A stretch of DNA of 64,000 nucleotides, taken from assembly GCA_024364735.1 (NCBI GenBank), contig JAGFNQ010001122.1:323570-387569 (forward strand), in the 5' to 3' direction. Below, in pieces: positions 21,138 to 32,913 of the stretch. A model generated the notes under the pieces. The model was given only the letters and a program-made list of their open reading frames with translations, did no database searches and had not been told where the DNA came from. A program made the position numbers and the translations under genes. Source of the stretch: Boesenbergia rotunda. Taxonomy: Eukaryota > Streptophyta > Magnoliopsida > Zingiberales > Zingiberaceae. Position 1 is the stretch's first letter. Each line of letters opens with the position of its first letter.

Positions 21138-24100
21138 TCAAAAGACAGAAATATCTCCTACGAACTGCGTGATGGCCTCATTAGCCTTCTGGGACGCTGA
21201 TCTATCTTCTCTTTTCTTCTTTTCTCTGCATAAATAGCATTCGACAGTAGCTTCATTAGACATTAGCATTTAGGGGACTAGATCCCAATCTATGTGGCAC
21301 CATCACATTAACTACTTAGACGTACACAGATGGTGTTAATTTTATTCAAGATAATCAGCAGTGAGTAAATTTTTCATGGCAGTTTGGCATAATATAAGAG
21401 CATTAACACTTAGATTTCATCATTTATTTTCAAGGATGTATGCCTATCCAGATTATCAATAAGCACCTGCAACAGTAGAATGCTCGAATGGTACTTCTTT
21501 TGACTTTGCGATTATAAATATAGCAGTAACCATAAAGGTGCAGGAGCTGATGGAACATATCATAAGCCTATGGAGAACGGTACTCGTTATTTTGTGCAAA
21601 TATTCACCAAATTGTTGAATGGTGAACAAACCCAAAATAATCAGGGTGTCGATTAATGGCTTGCTATCAATAACCTCCAAAAGTAATTTGAAGACAGAAA
21701 AAGAGAATATCATACTTATTCTTACGGAGTTTCACTAAACTTATTGTTCAATGCTGAAGTAAAGAACAGACTTCAACAGTCAGGATGCACAGCTTTGGGT
21801 AGTCGTGGGCAAACTTCAAATGTAATTTGAAGAAAAAGAATGAACATGTTTTATAGAAATAATTACCTGTCAACATATTCCTTCAAAAGCTCCTTGGCTT
21901 GTACTAATTTGGACAAAAGATTGCGGTATACATCAAGATCTCTGTCAACACTAGGCTTATTTATATGCAATGCAGCGCAGAGCTGTAGAATAACAAAGGT
22001 TGAGTTAACACTCGACAGAAAGCAATGCAAAACTAATCTTCATGAATTAAGCATGCACAAGTTTGGACCACCTTATATGACAAGCTAGAGCCTCAGACAA
22101 CAAAATCAATCCTTCAAATGAATGATCCGCATAATATCAAATATTATTTTAAAAATTAACTATAGGAGTTTGAAGGGTTATATACAGATCAAACTCTACA
22201 CCATGATTCATAGTGATGCTTAGTTCTGAATAAGATGTTCCCATATTATTTCCAGAAGATATATGACTCATAATTCTTTTGATGCAAGAAAAAAAAAGCT
22301 ATAACTTTCTCCTAATATGGAGCTTTTCTTGAACAATCCAAAGAGGGATTAAAGCTAATAAGTCTTACCACATCAAATATAAAGCATGAATTATGAAAGA
22401 AGTTTTGCATGAAATCCACAATATACAAAATGAGAAAAATCAAAAGAAAGATGGCTCGGTATGAGTGAGATATGTAACTCCATTTCCTAGTTTTAAAGAA
22501 AATAGAGTAAGGCAAATTCAGTGCTAATAAAAAGCATGCCAAAGAAATATATGCCACAATTCGAGCATAGAGGCGAGGCAACTTTTCCTAGGCACAAGGA
22601 AGGTGCTAGGTTGCGTACATCATGCAATAGTGTGCCTAATAAAAAAGTATCAGATGGTTTCTTACATTCCTATATCTATTAATTGGCCAGCATTAATTTG
22701 GTTGTGATCTAGATGTTGTGTTTCCTCCACTATCTATCACAAGACAGAAAAGAGAAAAAAAGAAAGCTGAGGTGTCTAACTATTTTGAACTTTTTCTCGA
22801 TGAGGTTAAGGACTATATAATTTGGATAGCTCAAATTTTCAGTATCACAACTAATTGTGGTGTCATAAAATATAGACAAAATGTTAGAAATTTATTTATG
22901 GATATTATTTAGATTGAATTACTAGCCAATATAGGAATTCGAGTGTTATATTCAGGTGAATTTACATGTTATATGTCATACATGTATCTATACTACACAT
23001 GCAAATCACTTAATATTACTAAAGTGCGGCTTCAATTTTCCTAGGTTTTCATTTGTGCCTTCACTCAAAAACCTCTTGCTGTCTAGCACCTAGTGACTTA
23101 AAATAACAAATTCGACAGCAAACAAGAAATCAAAAGGAATCACTTAGGGAAATGTAGTTGATGTAATGAAAAAAGAGACAACCTTTTCGAGCACTGCAGG
23201 TTCAGTTGCATTTGCCAGCTCAAGCAAACGGAACAGTCCAATTGCAAAGAAACGACTATAGCTAAAATTTCCATTGCCCTGTGCTCGCTCTGAGATGTCT
23301 TTCAAAATGGCTTCTACTTCTCCTTCCCTAGAGGCAAAATCTACCAAAGAAGTAGGAGTTTGAGATGATGCCCACTCTTCCAATTTCTTTGCATCAATTC
23401 TGCACAAGCAAAAACTAGTCTCTATAATCAGAGAAATTATATCCATATGAACACTCAAAGTCTATTGTACCGGACCAGCTTGTTCAACCAGAAACTGACC
23501 AGTTAAAAGGTCATTCTAGGCAATACTCGTTTTCTTGTAAACCTAGATAAACAAGCTAAAAAACTGGAACTGGATAAACTAGATCAAGCTCTGTTTTTCT
23601 TTTCACATAAAACATTTAAAAAAGAATGGTTCTGTAGATTAGAAAAACAAAATAAAAATAAGGAAAAAAAACTTAACTAAATTGCCTATTGAAGCCATGC
23701 ATCCTGACTTAATAATTGTCCCTTAAATTATTTCACATCATTCAATTTTCTAATAATTATAATATTTAAATTTTCTCAATCAAAGCTTATTTTTCCGTTG
23801 GATTTTTAATTTTTATTCTTTCCACTAATAATCAATATCCCAACAATCTTATTGCTTGTCTTTTCAATCTTCACACAACAAAGAAGGTATAGTTTTTCAT
23901 TTTTAATTTTAAAATTATACAATAAATTTTATTGACATTAGTATTTATTTTATCGATGATATGACAATATTAAAATACTTGTAATAAATATGCAAGTATG
24001 TATGGTCATTTGGTGATTAATATGATTATTTATAGGAGTTTGATCAATTTATGATAATTTATTGATGATGATTATGATTGCGATATGTCAATGGTAAACT

Positions 24101-25578
24101 TGTGATTCCTTGTCATGATATATCTTGACAATGCTTTTAACAATACAATGATCTTATTTTCGAACAAGTATGAGTCTAGTTGGTTGTGGTATATAATGTG
24201 ATAATGTATAAATACTACATCTATATATGGTGCAAACGTTTTTATATATATTCATAGTAATAAATATGCTTCATCAAGATATATTTGTAAAATAAATATT
24301 TATTACTTTATTTCCGTTTGACTGGTTCGACTTGTTGACCATAGACCCAGTGGCCTATTTGGTTTGATGCCCAGTCTGGTTTACGAAACATTGGCTATTG
24401 TGGAATACTTTAATTCATGTTCATCACCCAAAGATGTTCTTAGTTTAAAGGGATGCCACAGGATACTTCTTAAAAGTATCAACACATAGAAGAGGTAGGT
24501 TAGTACATATCCAGGGTCAATGTAAGCAAAGAGGATGTTTTTGTAACTAAAATTCAGTATGCTGAAAAGGCGCAAACTTAATCTCATGTAAAGAGTCGCC
24601 TGGACAATGCTCAAGATGGATATATTTTAAGAATTGTCAGGTAGTGTTGCAATGATTTCAAGTACCTGTACTGTTCAGGATCCTCCTTCAAAGCCGTGAT
24701 ATATGACTGGAAGATGGTATCTCTATCCTCACTGTTGGGATACCCTTCCATCAGCTGTTCATATACGGTTACAAAGCCAAGGGCAAAGACAGCATCGTAC
24801 TGATAAGTCTTTTTGTATCTCATCAGATGTTGCTGCACAAGAAGCTCCTGCAACACAGTGTTGTATATGCTTGGAATTGGTCGTTTGTATGCTCTGAGAA
24901 AACTCAATTTCGTCTCTGATACAGTGGGCGGCACATCTAATCAGTAAAATGAAAACATGAGATATAAAGATATTGATGAACAAGTCAAATCTCATAATTC
25001 TTGCCTAATTTAACATGTAATAAATAACTAAGAGGAACAATATATGGTAATTTCTTGCAAAAAAAGAATTGAAAGAAAACATTTATTCTAATCAACTGCA
25101 GACATTAGCGAAACGTTAAACATAATTTACATATCGCAACTGTGGAAAATCTAAAAAAGGATGCAAAATACTATAGAATAATGGAAGGATGATATAGGAA
25201 CTAAGTTGATGAACTAAAACACCCTTCAAGATCAAAATCCAACGAAAAATAGAGTTAAAGCACATCAAACAAGCATGAGAACCAGATTGGTAAAAAGTCT
25301 GCTGACATACAACTTCACCAATCGCAGTTATGACCAACTAGAATCGAAGAGGGGAATCGACAAAATTAGGGTTCGGTAAAACAGATAAAAACAAAAAGCT
25401 CACAACTTGCGGCGGCCGCCACGCAACTGACGACCATCCGTTTGCTGATCTTACGAAATTCGAATCGAGATCCACGGAGAGCGGTGACGGAGGAGGAGCA
25501 CACGCCGGCAAAGGACGGCCTTCTCTCTGAGGCTTGTCTGCAGGGAGAGGAGAAGGAAGCAGATGGAATAGAGGCCAT
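21138..25578 (-). CDS. THF1: Thylakoid formation protein THF1/Psb29, chloroplast
   Basis: Five exons on the minus strand: 25578-25407, 24936-24666, 23399-23183, 21982-21867 and 21225-21138, all with GT-AG introns and consistent phases. Total 864 nt, 287 aa, close to the usual ~300 aa. The start ATGGCC at 25578 opens a Ser/Arg-rich transit peptide (about residues 1-55). An upstream in-frame extension would need a GTG start. The Psb29 domain follows: VSETKLSFLRAYKRPIPSIY, QQHLMRYKKTYQYD, FALGFVTVYEQLMEGYP, YSRFFAIGLFRLLELA, VDRDLDVYRNLLSKLVQAKE, then a Lys-rich tail EKKKREDRSASQKANEA. Known role of the family: thylakoid biogenesis and photosystem II-LHCII dynamics in plastids. No breaks were found; it looks functional. 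A light-type I-box (GGGATAAG) lies about 145 bp upstream. Confidence 0.95.
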
Positions 25579-25800
25579 TAGAGATTCTTCGAAGAGAGCT
25601 GTGTTGGTACAGAGCGAAACCACGGTCGTTGCAGAAGTACGGTGGTCGTCGGCGGCCACAGGAATTGCATCACCGGTGGAAGAGGGCGAAGAAGACAGCA
25701 GAGGAAGGGGGGAGAAATGCCTTATCCCATGTTCCCTAAAAGGCTAGTAAGCCAATAGCATGACGCCACTTGGCAGTCAGGATCACCGAGGTCCTCATTT
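25579..25800 (-). promoter_or_regulatory. THF1 upstream region
   Basis: A GC-rich stretch directly upstream of the THF1 start. On the minus strand GGGATAAG (I-box core GATAAG, 25726-25721) lies about 145 bp from the ATG. I-boxes are common in light-regulated nuclear genes for chloroplast proteins. No TATA box is clear. The plus-strand frame at 25442-25747 is a shadow of the GC-rich exon and leader. Between 25800 and 26320 no gene is seen. Confidence 0.4.
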
Positions 25801-26319
25801 TACATATCCAAACGGAAAATTCACCGCGTTGTCTTGACTCTCCCCGTGTACCTCCTCCGTGTTCTTCCGGTGGCAAAGGCGAAAGATTCGCCTCAGCGTC
25901 TGCATCAGTCCGGCTCGAGAAAAGTTAAATCATGATGACTAAAAAAATAAAACACTAGAGGAAAAATTTTGTACGGATGTATAAATTTATGTCCCACCAA
26001 TACCCTCCGTCCATCCGGACGGAGGCGTGCCTTTTGTAATCTCTGAGTTTGAGTACGTTCAAAAGCAAAAGCAACAGTAAAAGCGACAGCTTTCCATATC
26101 TTCATGAATTAGATGAATGAAAATAATCGTATGAATAGAAATATCAACTGTCCTTATCACTTGGATCAAGTAGTATATAAATTTGGATGATCGATCCAAT
26201 TTCATAAAAATTTATTATTGATCATTAAGATGAAACGTTCGTAATAGACGGTCTGAAAATCTAACATCCCAAAATAACTATCCTTATTGATATAAAGTGA
26301 ACATGATTGCCCTTAGAGA

Positions 26320-27602
26320 TAATTAGTAGGGATCGTAAAATATTGATTAAATTAAAATAATTTGAATTATTTTGATTGAAAATAAAAAAGATAATCCAAC
26401 TTAGAAATCAATTTTTATCTAACTAAAAATTTATTATTTTTTGAATAGTCAACCAACCCTTGATTGGAAAATCAATTTCTATTTAACTAGTTTATTAATT
26501 ATTAATTGGTGGCCAACTTAGCCATTAATTGGTTAATTTAGCTGTCATTATTTAACTATAATACAACTATTATGGGATTGGTTGATAACGGCTAATTAAT
26601 TATTCTAGCTTTTGTAAAATGAGGATCTTATCCCTCTTGAAAATGATCAAGAAATTCTATTTTTCTCTTCTAGTAGAAAGCTTGCAAACAAAAGGGGTAA
26701 TCTTTTCCTCTTGAGAGAAAAGTTTAGGGTATATTTTTTTTTCATTTTTTAAAAATTTATATTTTTTCATTTTTTGAAAAATAACATTTAAATATTTTTT
26801 AATTTTTCATAAAATAATTTTTTTTCTGAAAAATAGATGAGGAAAATGTAAATGAAACATCATTTTCAAAAAATTACATTTTCTCATAAAATAAAAATAA
26901 AAAATATTAAAATCAAACGTTGTCTTAATTTTTCTTTATAATACTCACCTTGGAACATTTCTTGTGAATACAAGAGTGATGCTTTATCTTGTGCAATTGT
27001 GAATACGAAATTCAAGAAAACTCTTATGAATTTTCTACGTGATATCAAAGTAGGAAGGTTGGTTCCGATAGACAATTTCAAGCTTATTCTTTGCACAAGT
27101 TCTAATGGTTAGAGTGATAGGGAGATGAAGAGGCACCCCTTCCTCTTCATCTTTCAACTCATTCATATTCCTCCATTAATGGAGGAATATGAAAATACCT
27201 CTTACCCCCTATAAGTATTGCTTCCAAGGCAAAGGGGAGAAGAAGAGAAAGGACATGCTATGTGTGTGCGTCCAAGCCAATGGAGATCGTGCGAGACAAG
27301 CTATGTGCGAGGTTTGTGCGAGGCCAAAGAGAAAGGGTTCGTCTCGTGTGTATAAGGTCATTGTGCAAGGTTCGTCCAAGTGCACATGACGAAGAAGGGG
27401 TTATTGAGAAGAACATTCAAGATTGGTTCGTCCAATTACAGAAAAGGGATTTGGTTTGTGAACTTATGAAGAGCTTTTCGATTCATTCATGATCGTTCTT
27501 CGGATGACAAAGTCTTCCGATTTCTTCTCCAAGTGCAGATCACTGTAAGTGTTTAGATTTACAGAATTTGTTTCTGTCGTTCATGCTTTAGAAATAACAA
27601 CA
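26320..27602 (+). mobile_element. 5' LTR of Copia element 1 (left end uncertain)
   Basis: The right end AACAACA at 27602 lies directly before a primer-binding site. A TATA box CTATAAGT lies at 27210-27217, about 390 bp before the end. The left end is placed near 26320 from a composition change and a TAGTAGGGATCG start; it could be wrong by a few hundred bases. A perfect 32-bp palindrome lies just upstream of the TATA box. No partner 3' LTR is found in the window. Confidence 0.6.
27162..27193. promoter_or_regulatory. Perfect 32-bp palindrome upstream of LTR TATA box
   Basis: The half-site TTCATATTCCTCCATT is followed at once by its exact reverse complement, with no spacer. The centre is at 27177/27178 and the TATA box starts 17 bp downstream. 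It could be a dimeric factor site or a cruciform. Confidence 0.9.
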
Positions 27603-27603
27603 A

Positions 27604-27615
27604 TGGTATCAGAGC
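27604..27615 (+). other. Primer-binding site of Copia element 1
   Basis: TGGTATCAGAGC, the standard plant complement to the 3' end of initiator tRNA-Met, starts two bases after the LTR end. This supports calling the preceding block an LTR. Confidence 0.9.
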
Positions 27616-27811
27616 ACGTTAGATTGTAAAAGCATGACTTTACTTCTGTATATCGATCACTTCTTAGCCCTTGTTCGATGTCCCGGTCGGAGTTTGTCTC
27701 TGTCGTGTTCTTCTCTTGCCGGGTGAAAATCCAACGTAGTCATCGGAAACTAGCGACTATGTGTCATGGTTGTTTTCTCCCTGAGAAGAAGAGGAAAGGG
27801 CAAAAAGATGT

Positions 27812-27872
27812 CCAAGGATCGAACCACAGACCTCTTCCAAGGGAAGAGATACTCTACCATAAAGCTATGGCA
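27812..27872 (-). other. tRNA-like segment, antisense in Copia leader
   Basis: On the minus strand the segment reads CATAGCTTTATGGTAGAGTA (D-arm/A-box-like), then an anticodon-arm-like hairpin CTCTTC-CCTTG-GAAGAG, then GGTCTGTGGTTCGATCC (T-arm/B box). It lacks complete acceptor arms and is not called a tRNA gene. It could be a decayed SINE or tRNA piece, or a leader feature. Confidence 0.45.
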
Positions 27873-28688
27873 AAAGTTATTTGTAACTCGTTCAATTAAT
27901 TTGAACCAATCTATCCAATTAAATCATTAGTTGGTTTAATCAGATTAGTTTGGTCCAATCATATCAGGTTTTGGTTCAAACCATTTGTTGGTTTAACCAA
28001 ATCAATTTGGTCCAATCAGGTCGGGTCTGGTTCAAACCATTGGTTGGTTTAACCAGACCAATTTGGCCTAAAATATAACCAGTCGAATTGGTTTGATAAA
28101 TAAGTTTGACTTAAACGTGAATGAGCTTAAAATTAAACAATAACAATAAGATATCCAATTAGATCAATTCTAATAAGGGCAAAGGAATAAGCTAATACTT
28201 GAGATTTAATTTCCAAATCGACCGATCCAGTGTGTTAGTCAACTGGAGTTCCTCGAATAAAGAAGATTTATTTTTCTTATTTGCTTATGATTCTGTGTGT
28301 TCTATGCATATATATGTGAATTGAAATGAACCAGTTTTGTTACTAGATTTCCAGTTTTGTACTGACAATAATATTTTTCAATTCCACATGCCAAAGATGA
28401 TATACATGATGACCTGTCTCGATGTGTGACAGAATGAGTTGAGGGAGGCGATTGAGGAGATAGAGCAAAGTCTAACATAAAATGGATTATATTAACAACT
28501 GCACTAGTGTTTGTCCTAGTGGCAATGATATTAGCTTATTTAATTTGTTAAAGTTTTGTTATTGTTATTGTCGTTATGTACGAACAGTATTGACCTATTT
28601 AGTTTATGAAAGTTATGTGGTATAGACTGTTGTTTTGTACAAACAGTACTATTTTATGAAAAAAGGTCATGTTATATGTTAACAAATC

Positions 28689-28950
28689 TTACAAATGATT
28701 AATTCATTTAATGATTAGTTCATTTTTTACAAATGATTAATTCATTTAATGATTAGTTCATTTTTTACAAATGATTAATTCATTTAATGATTAGTTCATT
28801 TAATGATTAGTTCATTTTTATAAATGATTAGTTCATTCCTACAAATGATTAGTTCATTTAATGATTAGCTCATTCATACAAGTGATTAGTTCATTTAATG
28901 ATTAGTTCATTCTATGATTAGTTCATTATACAAATGATTAGTTCATTTGA
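28689..28950. repeat. Tandem AT-rich array (ATGATTAGTTCATTTA unit)
   Basis: ACAAATGATTARTTCATTTA and ATGATTAGTTCATTTTT alternate about ten times. The array lies between the primer-binding site and the gag start of Copia element 1, in its long untranslated leader (27616-29129). Confidence 0.9.
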
Positions 28951-29129
28951 TGGGATGTATGTAATATAATTGATCAATGTTGATTAGATTGGATTATACG
29001 AATGATGAGTGGAAACGTAGTTACCACTTGATTTTGTAAACCAATTCTAATTTACAACGAGTCAATCATAAGTTACATGCATATAAATTACACTTAGTCA
29101 ATAAATAATGTGTTTATTTATGATAGATC

Positions 29130-29181
29130 ATGGCAACTAAGAACATCATAGCTAAACTGAATAGAGAAAAATTATACGGGG
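29130..29181 (+). pseudogene. Copia element 1 gag, first 17 codons only
   Basis: ATG at 29130 opens MATKNIIAKLNREKLYG, which resembles the start of plant Copia Gag proteins (KLNGxNY). It is cut off at 29181 by LTR B. The rest of gag, the protease and the start of integrase are missing; the element resumes at 31176 in the integrase core. Confidence 0.65.
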
Positions 29182-29540
29182 TGAAGCCAAGTCCTAGCTT
29201 GGGAAGATAGGTGATGGATATCCTGGTGAGTGAAGCTAGGTCCTAGCTTGGGAAGCTAGGTGATGGAAATCCTGATGAGTGAAGTCAGGTCCTAGCTTGG
29301 GAAGCTAGGTGATGGAAACCTTGGTGAGTGAAGTCAGGTCCTATCTTGGGAAGCTAGGTGATGGAAACCCTGGTGAGTGAAGGCAGGTCCTAGCTTGGGA
29401 AGCTAGGTTGAATGAAATCCTGGTGAGTGAAGCCAGGTCCTAGCTTGGGAAGCTAGGTTGAAGGAAATCCTGGTGAGTGAAGCCAGGTCCTAGCTTGGGA
29501 AGCTAGGTTGAATGAAGTCCCGGTGAGTGAAGCTGGGCAT
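29182..29540. repeat. ~60-bp tandem repeats of paired dyads (LTR B, array 1)
   Basis: About six units. Each contains CCTAGCTT-GGG-AAGCTAGG and a second dyad with spacer TGAGTGAAG whose arms vary together: CCTGG/CCAGG, CCTGA/TCAGG, and with one mismatch CCCGG/CTGGG. Confidence 0.85.
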
Positions 29541-29609
29541 GGAGACTTGGTCCGGGGAACTGAGCACGAGTCAGAGAAGGCTAGGGAGCCCATTCTCTTG
29601 ACTTAGGGT

Positions 29610-30215
29610 TGAATTGGGAGTTGCTGGATCGGTCTGGGGACCGATCAAGGAAGTTGGTACAAACTCCCTTTGTGGATCGGTCTGGTGACCGATTCAGTGA
29701 AGTCTGATCGGTCTGGTGACCGATCAGGGAGAGAACAGAAACATTGGTTGGCCTCTGTTCGACTCCTGATTGGTCTGGTGACCGATCAGGGAGAGCTTCT
29801 GATCGTTCTGGTGAACGATCAGAGAGATTTCAGAGCCCTTTTGTGAGGAACCATGATCGGTCAGGCTGGTCGATCAAATATCGCGAGTTCCCCATTATGA
29901 CCGATCAGGATGGATCCTGATCGGTCAGGGGGTGACCTGATCGGTCACCAGACTGATCAGGGCACAACTTAATCGGTCAGGTGACCGATCAGAGGCTTTG
30001 GCCTGCGAGAGCTGGAATTCCTCCAGCATGTGTTGGATTGGTCCGGTGACCGATCCACGATCGGTGATCGGTCAGGGTGACCGATCACAAGGACTCCGCG
30101 ATTCCCAGTTTCACACTATGGACCGATCAGGATGGAGCCTGGTCGGTCTGGGCTTACCCTGATTGGTCTGGTGACCGATCAGGGTCATCTCTGATCGGTC
30201 TGGTGACCGATCACT
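29610..30215. repeat. GATCGGTC-TGGT-GACCGATC dyad array (LTR B, array 2)
   Basis: Roughly a dozen inverted-repeat units with a 4-nt NGGT-type spacer, irregularly spaced by 20-60 bp. At 29799-29822 both arms carry a matching change (ATCGTTC with GAACGAT), keeping complementarity. Confidence 0.85.
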
Positions 30216-31175
30216 TTAATTCAAATCGCTGTCAGACGCTCAGATCACGTCTGTTTTCTCTGTGTTTCCTCTGATACACTGTTGATATTGATTGATACTC
30301 ATTTGCTAAGCCTCTAATCAGTGTGCAGGTTAGACAGGAAGGATTCAAACACTCAAGGAGAGTCAACTGGTGTCTTTTGCTACATCAGGTTTAGCAATTT
30401 TCTATCGCAGGTTACAACGGACGCTGCTGGCAACGGCTAGAAGCTGACTGGGGCTCGGCTGAGGAGAGCTCAGGGAGTCCAGGAGAGGTCAGGGTAGCTG
30501 GGCAGTTGCAGATGAGCAGCTGGGAGCTGCAGAGGAGCGTCTGTGACCTGGCATTGGGCAGCTAGGTTAAGTGTTGGCTGGCGATGAAGAGAAAGGGGGG
30601 AGGGGTTCTCTGTTGAGAGAACACTCACTGATTCTGAAGCTCGAGCGACAACTTTGATTCTTGACCTTGAAGCATACACTCTGATACTTTGAACCTTCTA
30701 AAAACTTGAGCGCTTGGAAGAGGCAGAGAGCTTGGCGAGTCCATCAGCAAGCACATGAAGAGCAGGGAGTTCTTGCGTGGAGTTTATGTTGAGTGGAGCT
30801 CAGGGAAGAGCTCTTGTGTTCCTTCTGTCTGAGTGTTCAGTAAGCCTTCTTGTTTTTGTCTCTGTGCTGTTATTACATATTTGTTGAGACTTGCTGTGGA
30901 GAGGTTTCTCCACCGAGAAGGAGATGCTATCTTATCCGGATTTCCCGGGGCTTGATCTGCTGACGATCAATGGATCACCCACCTCACGGGCACGCCGAGG
31001 AGTAGGGGTAAGCTATCCCCGAACCTTGTAAATTCTCCTTGTTAGCGATTTTGTTTTAATTTATGTTCTTCATTTTGTCTTCCGCTGCTAACTTTCAAGT
31101 GCAGAAATTTCGAGAGTTCATATTTCAGTGTCTGGCTATATTCACCCCCCCTCTCTAGCCATCCAAGCACCAACA

Positions 31176-32888
31176 ATTTGGATATTTGTGGTCCGATGAA
31201 TATGAAGGCTAGACATGGTAGTTCATATTTCATTACATTTATTAATGACTTCACGTATTTTGGTCATGTGTATTTGATTTCTCATAAATCTGAAGCATTA
31301 GATTGCTTTAATCGTTATTTGAACGAAGTTGAGAATCAATTGGAACATAAGGTTAAAACCTTACGCACTGACCATGGAGATGAATATTTGTCTGATCAGT
31401 TCAAGATAATATGTAATGAGAAAGGGATTATTAGACAATTAACTATCCCTGAGACTCCACAGCAAAATGGTGTTGTTGAAAGAAGAAATCAAACTCTTCT
31501 TGAAATGGTTAGGTCGATGATGACTCAAGCTAATTTGTTTATTTTCTATTGGGGAGATGCATTATTGGCAGCAACATACATACTTAACAGGGTGCCTTCT
31601 AAATCTGTTCCATCTACTCCATATGAACTTTAGGCAGGCAGAAAATCAGATTTAAGTAATCTGAGACCATGGGGTCAGCTGCTTATATTCATGACAAGAC
31701 TCACAAATATGGGAAATTAGGACCCAGGGGTAGAAAGTGTATCTTTATAAGATATTCTGATACCTCTAAGGGTTATGTTTTTATTGGTGAGCAACAAGAT
31801 GGAACCATCTCTGAAATAGAGTCAAGAGATGCCATTTTTCTCAAAATTGAGTTCCCAACAAGAGGTGAAGTTGATAAATCAACTCCTCTATTTGCAATAG
31901 AGGAGGAGGATACTGTTCCTCTATCAACGAATCAGGAATCACAGGGGATACCTGAATCTAGTCAACCTAGTGGGAGTAAATGGCCTATAAATGAGTCAGT
32001 TTATCAACAGTCTAACCTGTGAAGAAGTAATCGTCAGATTATTTCTCGCAGAAGGTTTGACATTGAGAATGAGACATTAATGATTCTCCCAGTTGATGAT
32101 GAAGAACCTTGAACGGTTGAGGAAGCATTGAAATGCTCAGTTAAGGAGAAATGGAAAGTTGCAATGAATGAGGAAATGGAGTACATGAGAAAGAATCAAG
32201 TTTGGGATTTAGTCGATCTTCCTTCGGGCCGCAGGGCTATTGGGAATAAGTGGATTCTCAAAATTAAGAGAAAAGCGGATGGGTCGATTAATCGATACAA
32301 AGCTCATTTGGTTGCAAAATGATATACTCAAATGGAGGGTATTGATTTTGAAGAGACATTCTCCCCAATTGTGAAGTTTGTGTCAATATGAGTCATCCTA
32401 GCTATAGTAGCGCATTATGACTTAGAATTACATCAAATGGATGTAAAGACGGCTTTCCTTAATGGTAATCTTGACGAAGAAATTTATATGATACAACCAG
32501 AAGGTTATATAGCTGAGGGCCAAAAGAATAAAGTATGTAGACTTGAGAAGTCTATGTATATGGGCTAAAGCAGGCGTCAAGGCAATGGAACCTAAGATTC
32601 AATGAAGTCATTTTGTCTTATGGTTTCAAAATGATCAATGAGGATCATTGTGTTTACCTAAGAAAGGATAAAGGAAAGTTTGTCATTTTATCATTATATG
32701 TTGATGATATACTAATAGCTGGAACTGACCTAAAGGTTGTGATTGATGTCAAGTCTTGGCTTTCATCACAATTTGACATAATAGACATGGGAGAAGCTGA
32801 GTACATCTTAGGAGTACGGATCATTCGTGATCGATCAAAAAGGCTTTTGGATTTGTCTCAAGAAACTTATATCACTAAGATACTGTAG
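31176..32888 (+). pseudogene. Copia element 1 pol remnant (integrase, reverse transcriptase)
   Basis: Integrase core: DICGPMNMKARHGSSYFIT with the first Asp, LRTDHGDEY with the second, NGVVERRNQTL with the Glu. Reverse transcriptase: WKVAMNEEMEYM, QMDVKTAFLNG and the YVDD active site at about 32698-32709. There are several stops, among them TAG at 31631 and TGA codons in the RT near 32322 and 32389 that look like CGA-to-TGA changes. Frameshifts lie near 31668 and 32565. RNase H and the 3' LTR are missing. It is dead. Confidence 0.9.
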
Positions 32889-32913
32889 GACCGGTGCCGT
32901 CGATAGAGGGGAT

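Larger units (their letters stand above)
29182..31175 (+). mobile_element. Left-truncated LTR, family B
   Basis: The right end has the same organisation as family C: a TTCACCCCCCCTCTCTAG tail and terminal CACCAACA. The left end is not a TG terminus and no target duplication is found, so part of it is lost. It contains two dyad arrays (29182-29540 and 29610-30215), then a long GC-balanced stretch with no coding sequence I recognise. It sits inside Copia element 1 in place of about the gag to mid-integrase segment. Confidence 0.75.

Noticed and set aside
25579..25659. N-terminal extension of THF1
   Set aside because: Needs a GTG start; the ATG at 25578 gives a normal transit peptide.
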